From: Ruminococcaceae bacterium UBA794
GTDB taxonomy: Bacteria; Bacillota; Clostridia; Oscillospirales; Ruminococcaceae
Direction: 5' to 3'
DNA length: 27,630 nt
Assembly: GCA_002304735.1 (NCBI GenBank)
Contig: DBIU01000076.1
Location: forward strand, 1 to 27,630
Part shown: piece after piece, positions 16,101-23,633 of the stretch
How the letters are laid out: the number at the start of each line of letters is the position of its first letter
Position numbering within the stretch: the first letter of the stretch is position 1
Program-made: the position numbers and the translations under genes
The notes under the pieces: model-generated
The model's input: only the letters and a program-made list of their open reading frames with translations
What the model was told of the DNA's origin: nothing
The model's database searches: none

Positions 16101-16415
16101 GTCAATCAATGTATTTTTGTTAAAATTTATCGCGTCACACAATATCTTGTGAAAAAGCCGCCCTCAGCCATATATAACAGGCGGCGTTTTACCATTATTT
16201 TCTTATGAGGCAGAAACGCCTTGTGTATTTTGTAAGAAAAATCAATTATTAAGACGCAAATTTTGTATAAGCTTACAAATATTGTCTGAAAAGTACATTT
16301 CTGTCGAAAACATCAATAGAAATTAATTGCTTTTTCAATTATAATAGGATAAGGACTGTGTTGTCCGTTTTGGCTTGGAGCAAAATAAAAGCAAAAGTCA
16401 TACGAGGAGCAATCA
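16101..16415 (+). promoter_or_regulatory. A+T-rich intergenic region with candidate promoter of the sigma factor gene
   Basis: No gene is visible in this gap. After the backup hairpin near 16157-16186 there are small inverted repeats, TTGTA/TACAA around 16264-16279 and TAATTG/CAATTA (16324-16329/16336-16341). The latter overlaps a TATAAT at 16340-16345. TAGAAA lies 17 nt upstream at 16317-16322 and gives a plausible sigma-A promoter. A short GGAC/GTCC hairpin (16353-16356/16363-16366) sits near the expected transcript start. Confidence 0.5.
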
Positions 16416-16910
16416 ATGAGCTTAGAGTTAACCGCCGAACAGCTTTATAAGGATTACAAAAACAAAGTGTTCGGATACATATTTAATAGAATACATAATC
16501 ACGCGGACGCGGAGGATTTGACTTCCGAGGTTTTCACAAAGGTTGTTTCGCATTTCGACAGCTTCGACCCCGAAAAGGCTTCGCCGTCAACGTGGATTTT
16601 CGTTATCACGAGAAATACGCTTATCGAGCATTTCAGAAAACAGCGCGTTACCGAGGATATCGAGGAGCTTCAAATCCCGGTCGAGGACGAGCCGGTCGAT
16701 AAGCTTGTTATGGAGGAACGGCAGGAAATTCTCGCGAAAGCGCTTACGGAGCTGCCCGAGAAGATGCGGGATATTATCGTCGCGCGGTATTATCACGGGT
16801 TTAGATTTGCAAAAATCGGCGAAATGATGGATATGTCCGAAGCGAACGCAAGAGTTACGCACCTGCGCGCGCTTGCGAAGCTGAAAGAAATTCTCGAAAA
16901 AATCTCATAA
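16416..16910 (+). CDS. ECF-type RNA polymerase sigma factor
   Basis: A 164-residue sigma-70 family protein with only regions 2 and 4. Region 2 shows YKNKVFGYIFNRIHNHADAEDL and the -10-recognition segment WIFVITRNTLIEHFRK. Region 4 shows LPEKMRDIIVARYYHGFRFAKIGEMM followed by the helix-turn-helix ending NARVTHLRALAKL. The ATG at 16416 follows AGGAG. It is the first gene of the secretion-like cluster. No anti-sigma factor follows, so its control is not explained here. A repeated promoter-like element directly after it and before the pilin-like gene is a candidate target. Confidence 0.92.
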   Translation: MSLELTAEQLYKDYKNKVFGYIFNRIHNHADAEDLTSEVFTKVVSHFDSFDPEKASPSTWIFVITRNTLIEHFRKQRVTEDIEELQIPVEDEPVDKLVMEERQEILAKALTELPEKMRDIIVARYYHGFRFAKIGEMMDMSEANARVTHLRALAKLKEILEKIS

Positions 16911-16913
16911 ATT

Positions 16914-16964
16914 TGTTACGAAAAGCCGAACTGTTCGTATAAACAGGTGAAAGCAATAACACAG
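16914..16964 (+). promoter_or_regulatory. Promoter-like repeat, copy 1 (candidate sigma-factor target)
   Basis: TGTTAC (16914-16919), 17 nt, then GTATAAAC (16937-16944), followed by TGAAA and AATAAC. The arrangement and much of the surrounding sequence recur at 18619-18666. It begins 4 nt after the sigma gene and precedes the 443-residue protein gene. The spacing suits a promoter of an alternative sigma factor, since the same bases would give a 19-nt spacer for sigma-A. Confidence 0.55.
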
Positions 16965-16983
16965 GACATTTCGGGAGGGAATT

Positions 16984-18315
16984 ATGGCGAACACAAAAGC
17001 ATTTAACGATATTCTTCACGCGGCGGTTGCGACCGCTGCGGTTAACACGCCGGATTGGCTTGAATATTACGACGCGAGGACGCAGGAGATTAAATTCGAG
17101 GACCCGAACAGGTTTATGGATACGCTCGCGGAAAGGTTTGTCGAGAACAAGTTTCTGGACGCCGATACCTCAAAGACTGACGGCAAGGCTACCGCGACGC
17201 GCGCGGCGGGATATGCTCTGAAAATCGTAAACAGCATTTACGCGGCGGAGAGAATAAAGGAAAATATCGACGATATATTCGGACGGGAAGAAAATATTGC
17301 GAGGCTTGAAGCGCAGGGATATTCTACCGACGAACAGAAAAACGCGCTTAAACAGCAGATGAAGGATTACGTCGACGATAAGCTCGGTCTTAATCCGACA
17401 AGAGTCGAAGCAATACCGTTTATCGAGAAAATGAGAGGGCGCTATCACGAATATGAGCGCGATTATAAGGACGTCGACAAGGATTTGTTCCTCACGGAAA
17501 GCTGCGCGTTTATCTATTCTTTTATGGGCAAGCTCGCGGAAAAGGACAGCGCCGCCGAAGCCCTCGCCGAAGCGCAGAAGGAAGCCTCGGAAAGCCGTAT
17601 GGTAAGCTATGTATCAACGGACCTCGCGCTCGGTATCGGCAAATTGTCGCCCGTTCTCAAGGACGAGATGGAAATTACTCCGGAAAATATACAGGAATTC
17701 CGCGCGTATTTCGGAAACGGAATTAAGGTTAAGCCGTCCGAGTTCCTCGAACACGCGAAAACCGGAAATTTCACGAACGAGGATAAAATCTGGGCGAGCG
17801 ACGTTTACAACAATATCTGCAACAATATAATCATATCTATGGCGGTTGACGGCAATAACGTCGATATGGTTGACCCGATTAAGCCGAAGGATTTTAGGGT
17901 CGACGGAAAGCCGCTGTTTAACGAGGACACGCACGGAAAGGGTCCGCTTCCGATTGATTTCGTCTGCGACGTCGTTCAGCGTGCGCTTAACGGCGAAAAT
18001 GTTTCGGTCGTAAATCCCGAAACGCAGAAAAATATCGCTCTTAAGCCGAAATTATGCGAAAATCCCGAGCCCAAGAGCTTTTGGCAGAAAATCTGCGAGT
18101 TCTTCGAGAGTTTGCTGGGTATAGGCGAGAAATATAATGTTGCCGAGATTGAAAACAAGATTGCGGAGAAATCCGACAAGAACAAGGCGATGCGCGATAA
18201 AATCAGCTTTAACGAGCTTGTCGGCAATAACGACATAACAAAGCTCGCGCCTACGAAGGAATCCCCTGAGAACACGAAAGACCTGAGCAAGAAAGCGCCG
18301 TCTTTGAGCGTCTGA
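16984..18315 (+). CDS. Unknown soluble protein with C-terminal shared motif (candidate secretion substrate)
   Basis: A 443-residue hydrophilic protein that I do not recognise. No signal peptide or membrane helix is seen. It is largely helical in appearance and rich in Asp, Glu, Lys and Asn. Near the end it carries AEK (394-396) and RDKISFNELVG (404-414), followed by a Lys/Ser/Pro-rich tail of about 29 residues. The same pattern occurs in the small protein encoded next. The ATG follows GGGAGG. It lies between the sigma factor and the secretion machinery genes, behind the promoter-like repeat. A soluble substrate or cytoplasmic partner of the apparatus fits, but this is inference from position and motif. 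Confidence 0.75.
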   Translation: MANTKAFNDILHAAVATAAVNTPDWLEYYDARTQEIKFEDPNRFMDTLAERFVENKFLDADTSKTDGKATATRAAGYALKIVNSIYAAERIKENIDDIFGREENIARLEAQGYSTDEQKNALKQQMKDYVDDKLGLNPTRVEAIPFIEKMRGRYHEYERDYKDVDKDLFLTESCAFIYSFMGKLAEKDSAAEALAEAQKEASESRMVSYVSTDLALGIGKLSPVLKDEMEITPENIQEFRAYFGNGIKVKPSEFLEHAKTGNFTNEDKIWASDVYNNICNNIIISMAVDGNNVDMVDPIKPKDFRVDGKPLFNEDTHGKGPLPIDFVCDVVQRALNGENVSVVNPETQKNIALKPKLCENPEPKSFWQKICEFFESLLGIGEKYNVAEIENKIAEKSDKNKAMRDKISFNELVGNNDITKLAPTKESPENTKDLSKKAPSLSV

Positions 18316-18377
18316 CGCGGATTGCGTAAAACGCGCGGAAAACAGGAAGAAATTACACAGCAATTGGGGTGGTGAAA

Positions 18378-18614
18378 ATGCAGTTTACCGAAAAGCGGAT
18401 AGCCGAAACGTTCGATTACGCCCGCTTTGAGCCATCGAAAGGTATGGAAAAAATAATCGCAGCGTTCGCCGAAAAGTTTATGACGGCTCAAAAAGCGCCG
18501 CGCGAAAAATTAAGCTTCAGCGAGCTTTCGGGTGAAACCGCTGAAAAAACCACAAAGCAGCCTAAAAAGAGCTTATCGAAAAATCTTGAAAAGAAAAACG
18601 AAAATTCGCTCTGA
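18378..18614 (+). CDS. Small unknown protein sharing the C-terminal motif
   Basis: A 78-residue hydrophilic protein, not recognised. After a short N-terminal part (MQFTEKRIAETFDYARF) it has AEK, then REKLSFSELSG (42-52) and a basic tail (TTKQPKKSLSKNLEKKN). This matches the C-terminal region of the preceding 443-residue protein with one residue of length difference. I take the ATG at 18378, spaced well from GGGGTGG. An in-frame GTG at 18369 would add 3 residues but overlaps that site. It has no membrane segment. It may be a second substrate or a stand-alone signal/adaptor protein. Confidence 0.7.
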   Translation: MQFTEKRIAETFDYARFEPSKGMEKIIAAFAEKFMTAQKAPREKLSFSELSGETAEKTTKQPKKSLSKNLEKKNENSL

Positions 18615-18618
18615 AAGC

Positions 18619-18666
18619 TGTTACAAAATTCGGAAAAGTTGGTATAAACCAATGAAAATAATAACC
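18619..18666 (+). promoter_or_regulatory. Promoter-like repeat, copy 2, upstream of the pilin-like gene
   Basis: TGTTAC (18619-18624), 17 nt, GTATAAAC (18642-18649), then TGAAA and AATAAC, matching the element after the sigma gene in sequence and spacing. It lies 48 nt before the pilin-like start codon. A short CCGC/GCGG hairpin (about 18665-18676) follows before the ribosome site. Confidence 0.55.
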
Positions 18667-18697
18667 GCCTCGGCGGAAATAAAAGGAGATTTTTATT

Positions 18698-19024
18698 ATG
18701 AACAATTTTTTGATGCTTCTTGCGGCTTCGGGAACGGATAACCCGTTTGAGAAGATGACAAACCCCATCGTTGACCTTCTCGATATGATTTTGACGCCCG
18801 CGCTCGCAATCGTCGGCGCTCTCGGCGCAATCTTCTGCGTAATCCTCGGCGTTAAGTTCGCAAAGGCTGAAGAGCCTCAGGACAGAGAAAAGGCAAAGCA
18901 CGGCCTCAGAAACGCAATCATCGGCTTCGTACTTATCTTCGTACTGCTCGTAGGTCTTAAAATCGGACTTCCCGCAATGCAGGAATGGGCGGCAGGCGCA
19001 GCTACTTCATCTACCTCCGCTTAA
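18698..19024 (+). CDS. VirB2/TrbC-like small membrane protein (pilin-like)
   Basis: A 108-residue protein with two membrane helices (about 31-53 and 70-92), a short basic cytoplasmic loop between them (KFAKAEEPQDREKAKHGLRN) and a small Ala/Ser/Thr-rich tail. This topology and its place upstream of VirD4 and VirB6-like genes match VirB2/TrbC-type subunits of type IV secretion systems. The ribosome site AAAAGGAG is the strongest in the cluster, and the codons look well adapted, consistent with an abundant subunit. No cleavable signal peptide is clear. Homology is inferred from topology and context rather than from a firm motif. Confidence 0.75.
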   Translation: MNNFLMLLAASGTDNPFEKMTNPIVDLLDMILTPALAIVGALGAIFCVILGVKFAKAEEPQDREKAKHGLRNAIIGFVLIFVLLVGLKIGLPAMQEWAAGAATSSTSA

Positions 19025-19048
19025 GAAAAAACAGCAAATATTGTATCC

Positions 19049-19146
19049 TTGCCGCTCGTCCGAAGCAACGGAACAGAGATGTTTCGGCGCGTTTGGGCGA
19101 GCGGCAAAGAGTTGTTTTAACGAGGCGAAACGCTTCGAGGCATTTT
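19049..19146 (+). other. Large stem-loop pair after the pilin-like gene
   Basis: A perfect 10-bp stem TTGCCGCTCG/CGAGCGGCAA (arms 19049-19058 and 19098-19107) encloses 39 nt with an inner CCGAA/TTCGG helix (19060-19064/19083-19087). A second hairpin follows (about 19121-19137, CGAGGCG/CGCTTCG) with a nearby ATTTTT. This would either partly terminate transcription or protect the 3' end of the pilin-like mRNA, lowering expression of the downstream genes relative to it. Confidence 0.6.
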
Positions 19147-19162
19147 TCAAGGGAGAACGGCA

Positions 19163-20140
19163 TTGAAAAAGAAAAAGCATAGAAAAAATCCCGATTTGCA
19201 GGAAATTGCAGAAGAAATCGAGGTTGAAGCCGAGCTTGACGACAGCTGCGAGGCGGCTTTCAAGGAAAAAGAAAAGCGCGAGAAAAAGCGCCGAATAATC
19301 ATCGACAGAAACTCGAGAAAATACATAATTATCACTTCAATTTTGACGGCAATCGGACTTTACTGCGGTTTTTACTTCTTCCCGCAGATGTTCTTCATCA
19401 TCTTCTCGGACGAAGCGCTTCATAACAGCGGAACTCTTAAGCTGCTCTGCGCTATGATGGGATTTTTTGTGTACTTTTTCTATCTCGTCAACCATTACCT
19501 CAGGAAAAAGAAGAAACACCCCGAATGTGAAACCGTTCCGGATATGCTCGAGTTTCACCCGCGTTCAACCAAAAGAAAGCCCGCGCTGCTTTGTTTGATT
19601 TCGGGAATTTGCATTAATTTGTCAACGTCGGCGCTGCTTGCGGTGCTTCCGCTTCCCGACAGCGTTATCGGAGATTACAGCGGCGGCACGGAAACGCTTC
19701 TTTATACTGATAATATCGCGCTGAGCCTTGTGTATATCGTCATTATCGCGCCGCTTTGCGAGGAAATGATGTTCAGAGGATTTCTTCTGCACTCGCTCGA
19801 ACGCGCGTTCCCCGAAAAGGCGGTGGTAATCGTCGTTACGGTGGCGTTCGCCGTCCCGCATATCAATCCGCTTTGGATTATCGTCGCGCTGCTAAGCGGC
19901 TTCCTGCTTACTCTTATGAGGGTAAGATACAACAACCTCGTATACTCGCTTTTTATGCACGTCGGGTTCAATCTCGCGACGGTGCCGATGCTTTTGCTGA
20001 TGAATACGCAGGCTTATACCGTGCTTTTCGACAATATAATCGCGGAGCTGATTTACCTCGTTTTCGGCGGTCTGACGGCGTTCTTCTGCGTAAAAACGCT
20101 GCTCGCGGACGCAAAAGCCGAGAAATTATCTGAAACGTAA
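19163..20140 (+). CDS. CPBP-family intramembrane metalloprotease
   Basis: A 325-residue protein with a charged cytoplasmic N-terminus (about 50 residues) and about seven or eight membrane segments. The CPBP/Abi signature is complete: EEMMFR (E200, E201, R205), a conserved His in AVPHINP (H233) and FMHVGFN (H266, N270). Members process prenylated proteins, bacteriocins or other membrane substrates, or act as immunity proteins. The start is TTG at 19163, 8 nt after GGGAG. Sitting between the pilin-like gene and virD4, it may process a component of the apparatus, for example the pilin. The substrate is inference. Confidence 0.9.
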   Translation: MKKKKHRKNPDLQEIAEEIEVEAELDDSCEAAFKEKEKREKKRRIIIDRNSRKYIIITSILTAIGLYCGFYFFPQMFFIIFSDEALHNSGTLKLLCAMMGFFVYFFYLVNHYLRKKKKHPECETVPDMLEFHPRSTKRKPALLCLISGICINLSTSALLAVLPLPDSVIGDYSGGTETLLYTDNIALSLVYIVIIAPLCEEMMFRGFLLHSLERAFPEKAVVIVVTVAFAVPHINPLWIIVALLSGFLLTLMRVRYNNLVYSLFMHVGFNLATVPMLLLMNTQAYTVLFDNIIAELIYLVFGGLTAFFCVKTLLADAKAEKLSET

Positions 20141-20155
20141 TCGGGAGGATTAATT

Positions 20156-22144
20156 ATGAATCTCAAGAAAATATACAGCACAGTCGCTATCGCGCTTGTG
20201 GCGCTGTTCTTCTGCTCGTATCTCGCAGGAGCGCTTTTGGAACACCTCACGCCCGCTATTAAGGCAGGCGACGTCGGCGTTTTCCTCGACCCGTCCGTGC
20301 TGCTTCACCCGATTAACTACCTGTACGGACTTATCGTGCTTGTCGTTATCATTGTGCTTTACGCGGCAACGCGGCCAGACAGCTTCGCGCGTACAAGAAA
20401 AAGCCTTCTCGGCGCGAACAAGAAAAATACCGTCACAGACTCCGCTCTCGAAAATTCGCGCTTTATGACCGATAAGGAACGCGATTTTAACTTCGCGCCA
20501 TACGAGTTTTCAAAACTCGGCGAGTCGAAAAAGGACGGTATCCCCGTAAGAGCGTGGTACGACAAGAAGGGACTTCACGTTAACCTCGCTTCGCCTATGC
20601 ACGGTCTAATCATAGGCGCTACGGGTTCCGGTAAAACGACGACTTTCATTAACCCGATGATTCAAATTCTCGCGAAATCCGGCGCAGGCTCGTCGATGAT
20701 TTGCACGGACCCCAAGGGCGAGCTGTTTCAGATGCACAGCAAATTCTTGCAGGAGCGCGGATATAAGGTAATGGTGCTTGACCTGCGCGACCCGTATTCT
20801 TCGTTCCGCTGGAATCCGCTCAGCGACCTCTACGACCGCTATCAGGACTACGTTAACACGGGAAACGAGATTTACCGCAGAAACGACGACGCAGGCTCCT
20901 CGGGACTTGAGCTTGTTAATCCCGCCGAGCTTTATACGGACGAATGGTACGAATACGAGGGCAAGGCCTATGCAATAAGAAAAGAGCTTATCGCCGTAAT
21001 CAAGGTTCAGCGCCAGAAGATTTACGACGAGGTTTACGAGGATTTGAACGACCTTGTAAGCGTTATCTGCCCGATTGAAAGCCAAGACGACCCCGTTTGG
21101 GAAAAGGGCGCGCGCTCGATTATTATGGCGACTATAATCGCGATGCTCGAGGACAGTGAAAATCCCGAGCTTGGTATGACCAAGGAAAAGTTCAACTTCT
21201 TTAACGTAAACAAGGCGCTCGGAAACTCCGACAACAACTTCGAGGCGCTCAGAAATTATTTCTACGGAAGAAACGTGCTTTCAAAGGCGGTTACGCTCAG
21301 CAAGCAGGTTCTCTCCGCCGCCGAAAACACCCTTGCAAGCTATATGTCAATCGCTTTCGACAAGCTTTCAATCTTCAACGACGAGGGTATCTGCTCGCTT
21401 ACCTCGAACACCGATATCGACCCGCAGATTTTCGCGGACGAAAAAACCGCGCTGTTCCTCAAAATCCCCGATGAAAAGGATACCCGCCACACGCTTGCGG
21501 CTGCGTTTATACTCTGCATCTACAAGGCGCTTATCAAAAAGGCTTCCACAAGAGAGGATTTGTCGCTTCCGAGAAACGTTTACTTCATTCTCGACGAGTT
21601 CGGAAATATGCCGAAAATCGACAAGTTCGACAAGATGATTACAGTCGGACGTTCAAGAAAAATCTGGTTCAATATGGTCGTTCAGTCCTACGCGCAGCTC
21701 GATAACGTATACGGCAAGACAGTCGGCGATATCGTGAAATCAAACTGCGGTATGAAAATGTTTATCGGCTCGAACGATATCGAAACCTGCAAGGAATTTT
21801 CCGAGCTTTGCGGAAACTGCACGGTTTCCACGACAAGCGTTTCGCGCTCGATGGGCACGAAAGAAGGCGAGGCGAACTACAACACCTCAATTCAGACGCG
21901 CCCGCTTATTTATCCCTCCGAGCTTCAGAAAATCAACAACAAAACCGATACGGGAAACGCCATTATCGTTACGTTCGGCAACTATCCGCTTAAAACGAAA
22001 TTCACGCCGAGCTATCGCTGTGATTTGTATGAGTTCGGCACGATGGATTTGTCGGAAGTCAGAAGCAACGCGTTCTTCCCCGACGAGGTTTACTACGACC
22101 TTACCGAAAGAAACGAAAAGGTTCTGGGTCCTGCTGAAAAATAA
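20156..22144 (+). CDS. virD4: VirD4/TraG-family type IV coupling ATPase
   Basis: A 662-residue protein with two N-terminal membrane helices (about 8-25 and 52-72) and a large cytoplasmic ATPase domain. Walker A is GATGSGKT (154-161), followed by CTDPKGELF. Walker B is ILDEFGNMP (D480, E481), followed by TVGRSRKIWFN and the VQSYAQL box. VirD4 proteins gather substrates (relaxase-DNA or effector proteins) and feed them to the secretion channel. It starts 15 nt after the protease gene with GGGAGG. No relaxase is in the window, so DNA transfer is not shown. Protein export is equally possible. Confidence 0.96.
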   Translation: MNLKKIYSTVAIALVALFFCSYLAGALLEHLTPAIKAGDVGVFLDPSVLLHPINYLYGLIVLVVIIVLYAATRPDSFARTRKSLLGANKKNTVTDSALENSRFMTDKERDFNFAPYEFSKLGESKKDGIPVRAWYDKKGLHVNLASPMHGLIIGATGSGKTTTFINPMIQILAKSGAGSSMICTDPKGELFQMHSKFLQERGYKVMVLDLRDPYSSFRWNPLSDLYDRYQDYVNTGNEIYRRNDDAGSSGLELVNPAELYTDEWYEYEGKAYAIRKELIAVIKVQRQKIYDEVYEDLNDLVSVICPIESQDDPVWEKGARSIIMATIIAMLEDSENPELGMTKEKFNFFNVNKALGNSDNNFEALRNYFYGRNVLSKAVTLSKQVLSAAENTLASYMSIAFDKLSIFNDEGICSLTSNTDIDPQIFADEKTALFLKIPDEKDTRHTLAAAFILCIYKALIKKASTREDLSLPRNVYFILDEFGNMPKIDKFDKMITVGRSRKIWFNMVVQSYAQLDNVYGKTVGDIVKSNCGMKMFIGSNDIETCKEFSELCGNCTVSTTSVSRSMGTKEGEANYNTSIQTRPLIYPSELQKINNKTDTGNAIIVTFGNYPLKTKFTPSYRCDLYEFGTMDLSEVRSNAFFPDEVYYDLTERNEKVLGPAEK

Positions 22145-22162
22145 TCCCGAAAGGATAACGGT

Positions 22163-23599
22163 ATGCTGAAAAAAATCTTGGCTGCGGCGCTTGCCTGCGC
22201 TGTTCTCGGAACAACTCCGCTTTCAGCGGCAGCCGCGTCCTCAGATAATTCCTCCGCGCAGTCCGAGGAAAATTCTTCAATAAACTACATACACTCGGAG
22301 ATTGCCGAGAGAAGTATTCCCTCATACGGTCTTTACGAGGAAATAATCGCAAATCAAGTCGTTTTTTACAGCAACGTCAAAAACGGCGATATTATCGAAT
22401 ATGCCGTAAGCCTTGATTTGCCCGAAACCATTTCCGTTTCCGCGGAAAAGGACGGAAAAAAGGTAAATTACACCCCGGGAGAGCTTTTTGAAGCGCCCGG
22501 ACGATATACGCTCACGCTTACGGTCGAGGGAAAAGACCTGCTCGGCGGCGGCGAAAACGACGTTTACTATGGGCTGTTTAGGTTCTGGATTATGGAAAGC
22601 TCGGAAAGCGACCCCGACGGCGATAATTCCGACGACTCGGATTATTCCGACGACGAAAGCTCCGACTATTCCGATGAAAGCTCCGATTCAAGCGATTTCA
22701 GCTCGGATATCGACGGCGACTCGTCTTCGGACGAATCGGGAAATACCGATGACCCTCAAAATCCCGACGACCCCGCTTCGGAAACAGGCAAGCTGCTTCC
22801 CGAAACGGACAAAGCAGCGGGGCTTTCGCAATATCTTGTTGACAAGAAAATCCGCGCTGTTACCGATAGGGGAACGGAGTTTTTCTGCAATATCCCCGCA
22901 GGTATGACTACCACAAACGTCGTTCAGCTCGAGCTTCCGGATACCGCGGAGTATAAGATGCTGATAAACGGCGAAGAAAGCGCGAATTTCGAGTTCAACA
23001 AGTCAATCTCCGCGCGCGGCGAATATAAGCTTTTGATTATCGACGGCGACAGCGAAAACCCCTCGGAATTTTCGTTTACCGTTATCGGAAAAAATATCAA
23101 CAAAATTACGCAGTTCAGCGTTCCGAACGGCTGCCGCATTGCAGAAGCAAAGTTTAACAAAACCGCAATCCGCGCGAACGGAAATACCGTCGACCTCGGC
23201 GAGGACGGAACGTACAGCTTTGACGTTTACTGCGGAGAATACCTTATGGAGGAAAGCTTTACGCTCGACAACACTCCGCCCGAATTTATCGTAAACGGTA
23301 TTGACGAGAACGGAAAAGCGCAGGACGGAAAGGTTTTCATCGAGCTTGTTTCGGACGATATCGAGGATTACGCTGTTTACCTCAACACAAAGCCTTATAA
23401 AAAGACGCTTGAGCTGACGGAAGCGGGAAAATACGGAATTATCGTTTACGATAAAGCGGGAAACAGCTCGAAAACGGAATTTGAGATTATTTATCATATG
23501 AACAGTATGGCGATTATCGCCGTAATCCTCGCAGGCGCGCTTGTCGCTGCGGGAATTGTGTTCTTCATCGTCACAAGAAAGAAATTCAGCATAAGATAA
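22163..23599 (+). CDS. Surface-anchored protein with Ser/Asp-rich stalk
   Basis: A 478-residue protein. It has a signal peptide (MLKKILAAALACAVLGTTPLSAAAA), an extracellular beta-rich domain (about 40-145), a Ser/Asp-rich low-complexity stretch (about 148-205), two further Ig-like-looking segments, and a C-terminal membrane helix (MAIIAVILAGALVAAGIVFF) with the basic end TRKKFSIR. The membrane helix, not a sortase signal, anchors it. It sits between virD4 and the VirB6-like genes with short gaps, so it is probably an outward-facing part of the apparatus such as an adhesin or wall-spanning element. No enzymatic motif is seen. The exact role is unknown. Confidence 0.8.
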   Translation: MLKKILAAALACAVLGTTPLSAAAASSDNSSAQSEENSSINYIHSEIAERSIPSYGLYEEIIANQVVFYSNVKNGDIIEYAVSLDLPETISVSAEKDGKKVNYTPGELFEAPGRYTLTLTVEGKDLLGGGENDVYYGLFRFWIMESSESDPDGDNSDDSDYSDDESSDYSDESSDSSDFSSDIDGDSSSDESGNTDDPQNPDDPASETGKLLPETDKAAGLSQYLVDKKIRAVTDRGTEFFCNIPAGMTTTNVVQLELPDTAEYKMLINGEESANFEFNKSISARGEYKLLIIDGDSENPSEFSFTVIGKNINKITQFSVPNGCRIAEAKFNKTAIRANGNTVDLGEDGTYSFDVYCGEYLMEESFTLDNTPPEFIVNGIDENGKAQDGKVFIELVSDDIEDYAVYLNTKPYKKTLELTEAGKYGIIVYDKAGNSSKTEFEIIYHMNSMAIIAVILAGALVAAGIVFFIVTRKKFSIR

Positions 23600-23633
23600 C
23601 GCTGATTTAACAAAAAAACGGGAGGTGAACAGA

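Noticed and set aside
16068..16415. Attachment site or tRNA marking the edge of an inserted element
   Set aside because: No cloverleaf, T-loop sequence, integrase or direct repeat was found in this gap. Only terminator hairpins and a promoter are visible.
22790..22815. LPxTG-like sortase signal (LPETD) in the surface protein
   Set aside because: It lies in the middle of the protein, ends in Asp rather than Gly, and is not followed by a membrane helix and basic tail. The true anchor is the C-terminal helix.
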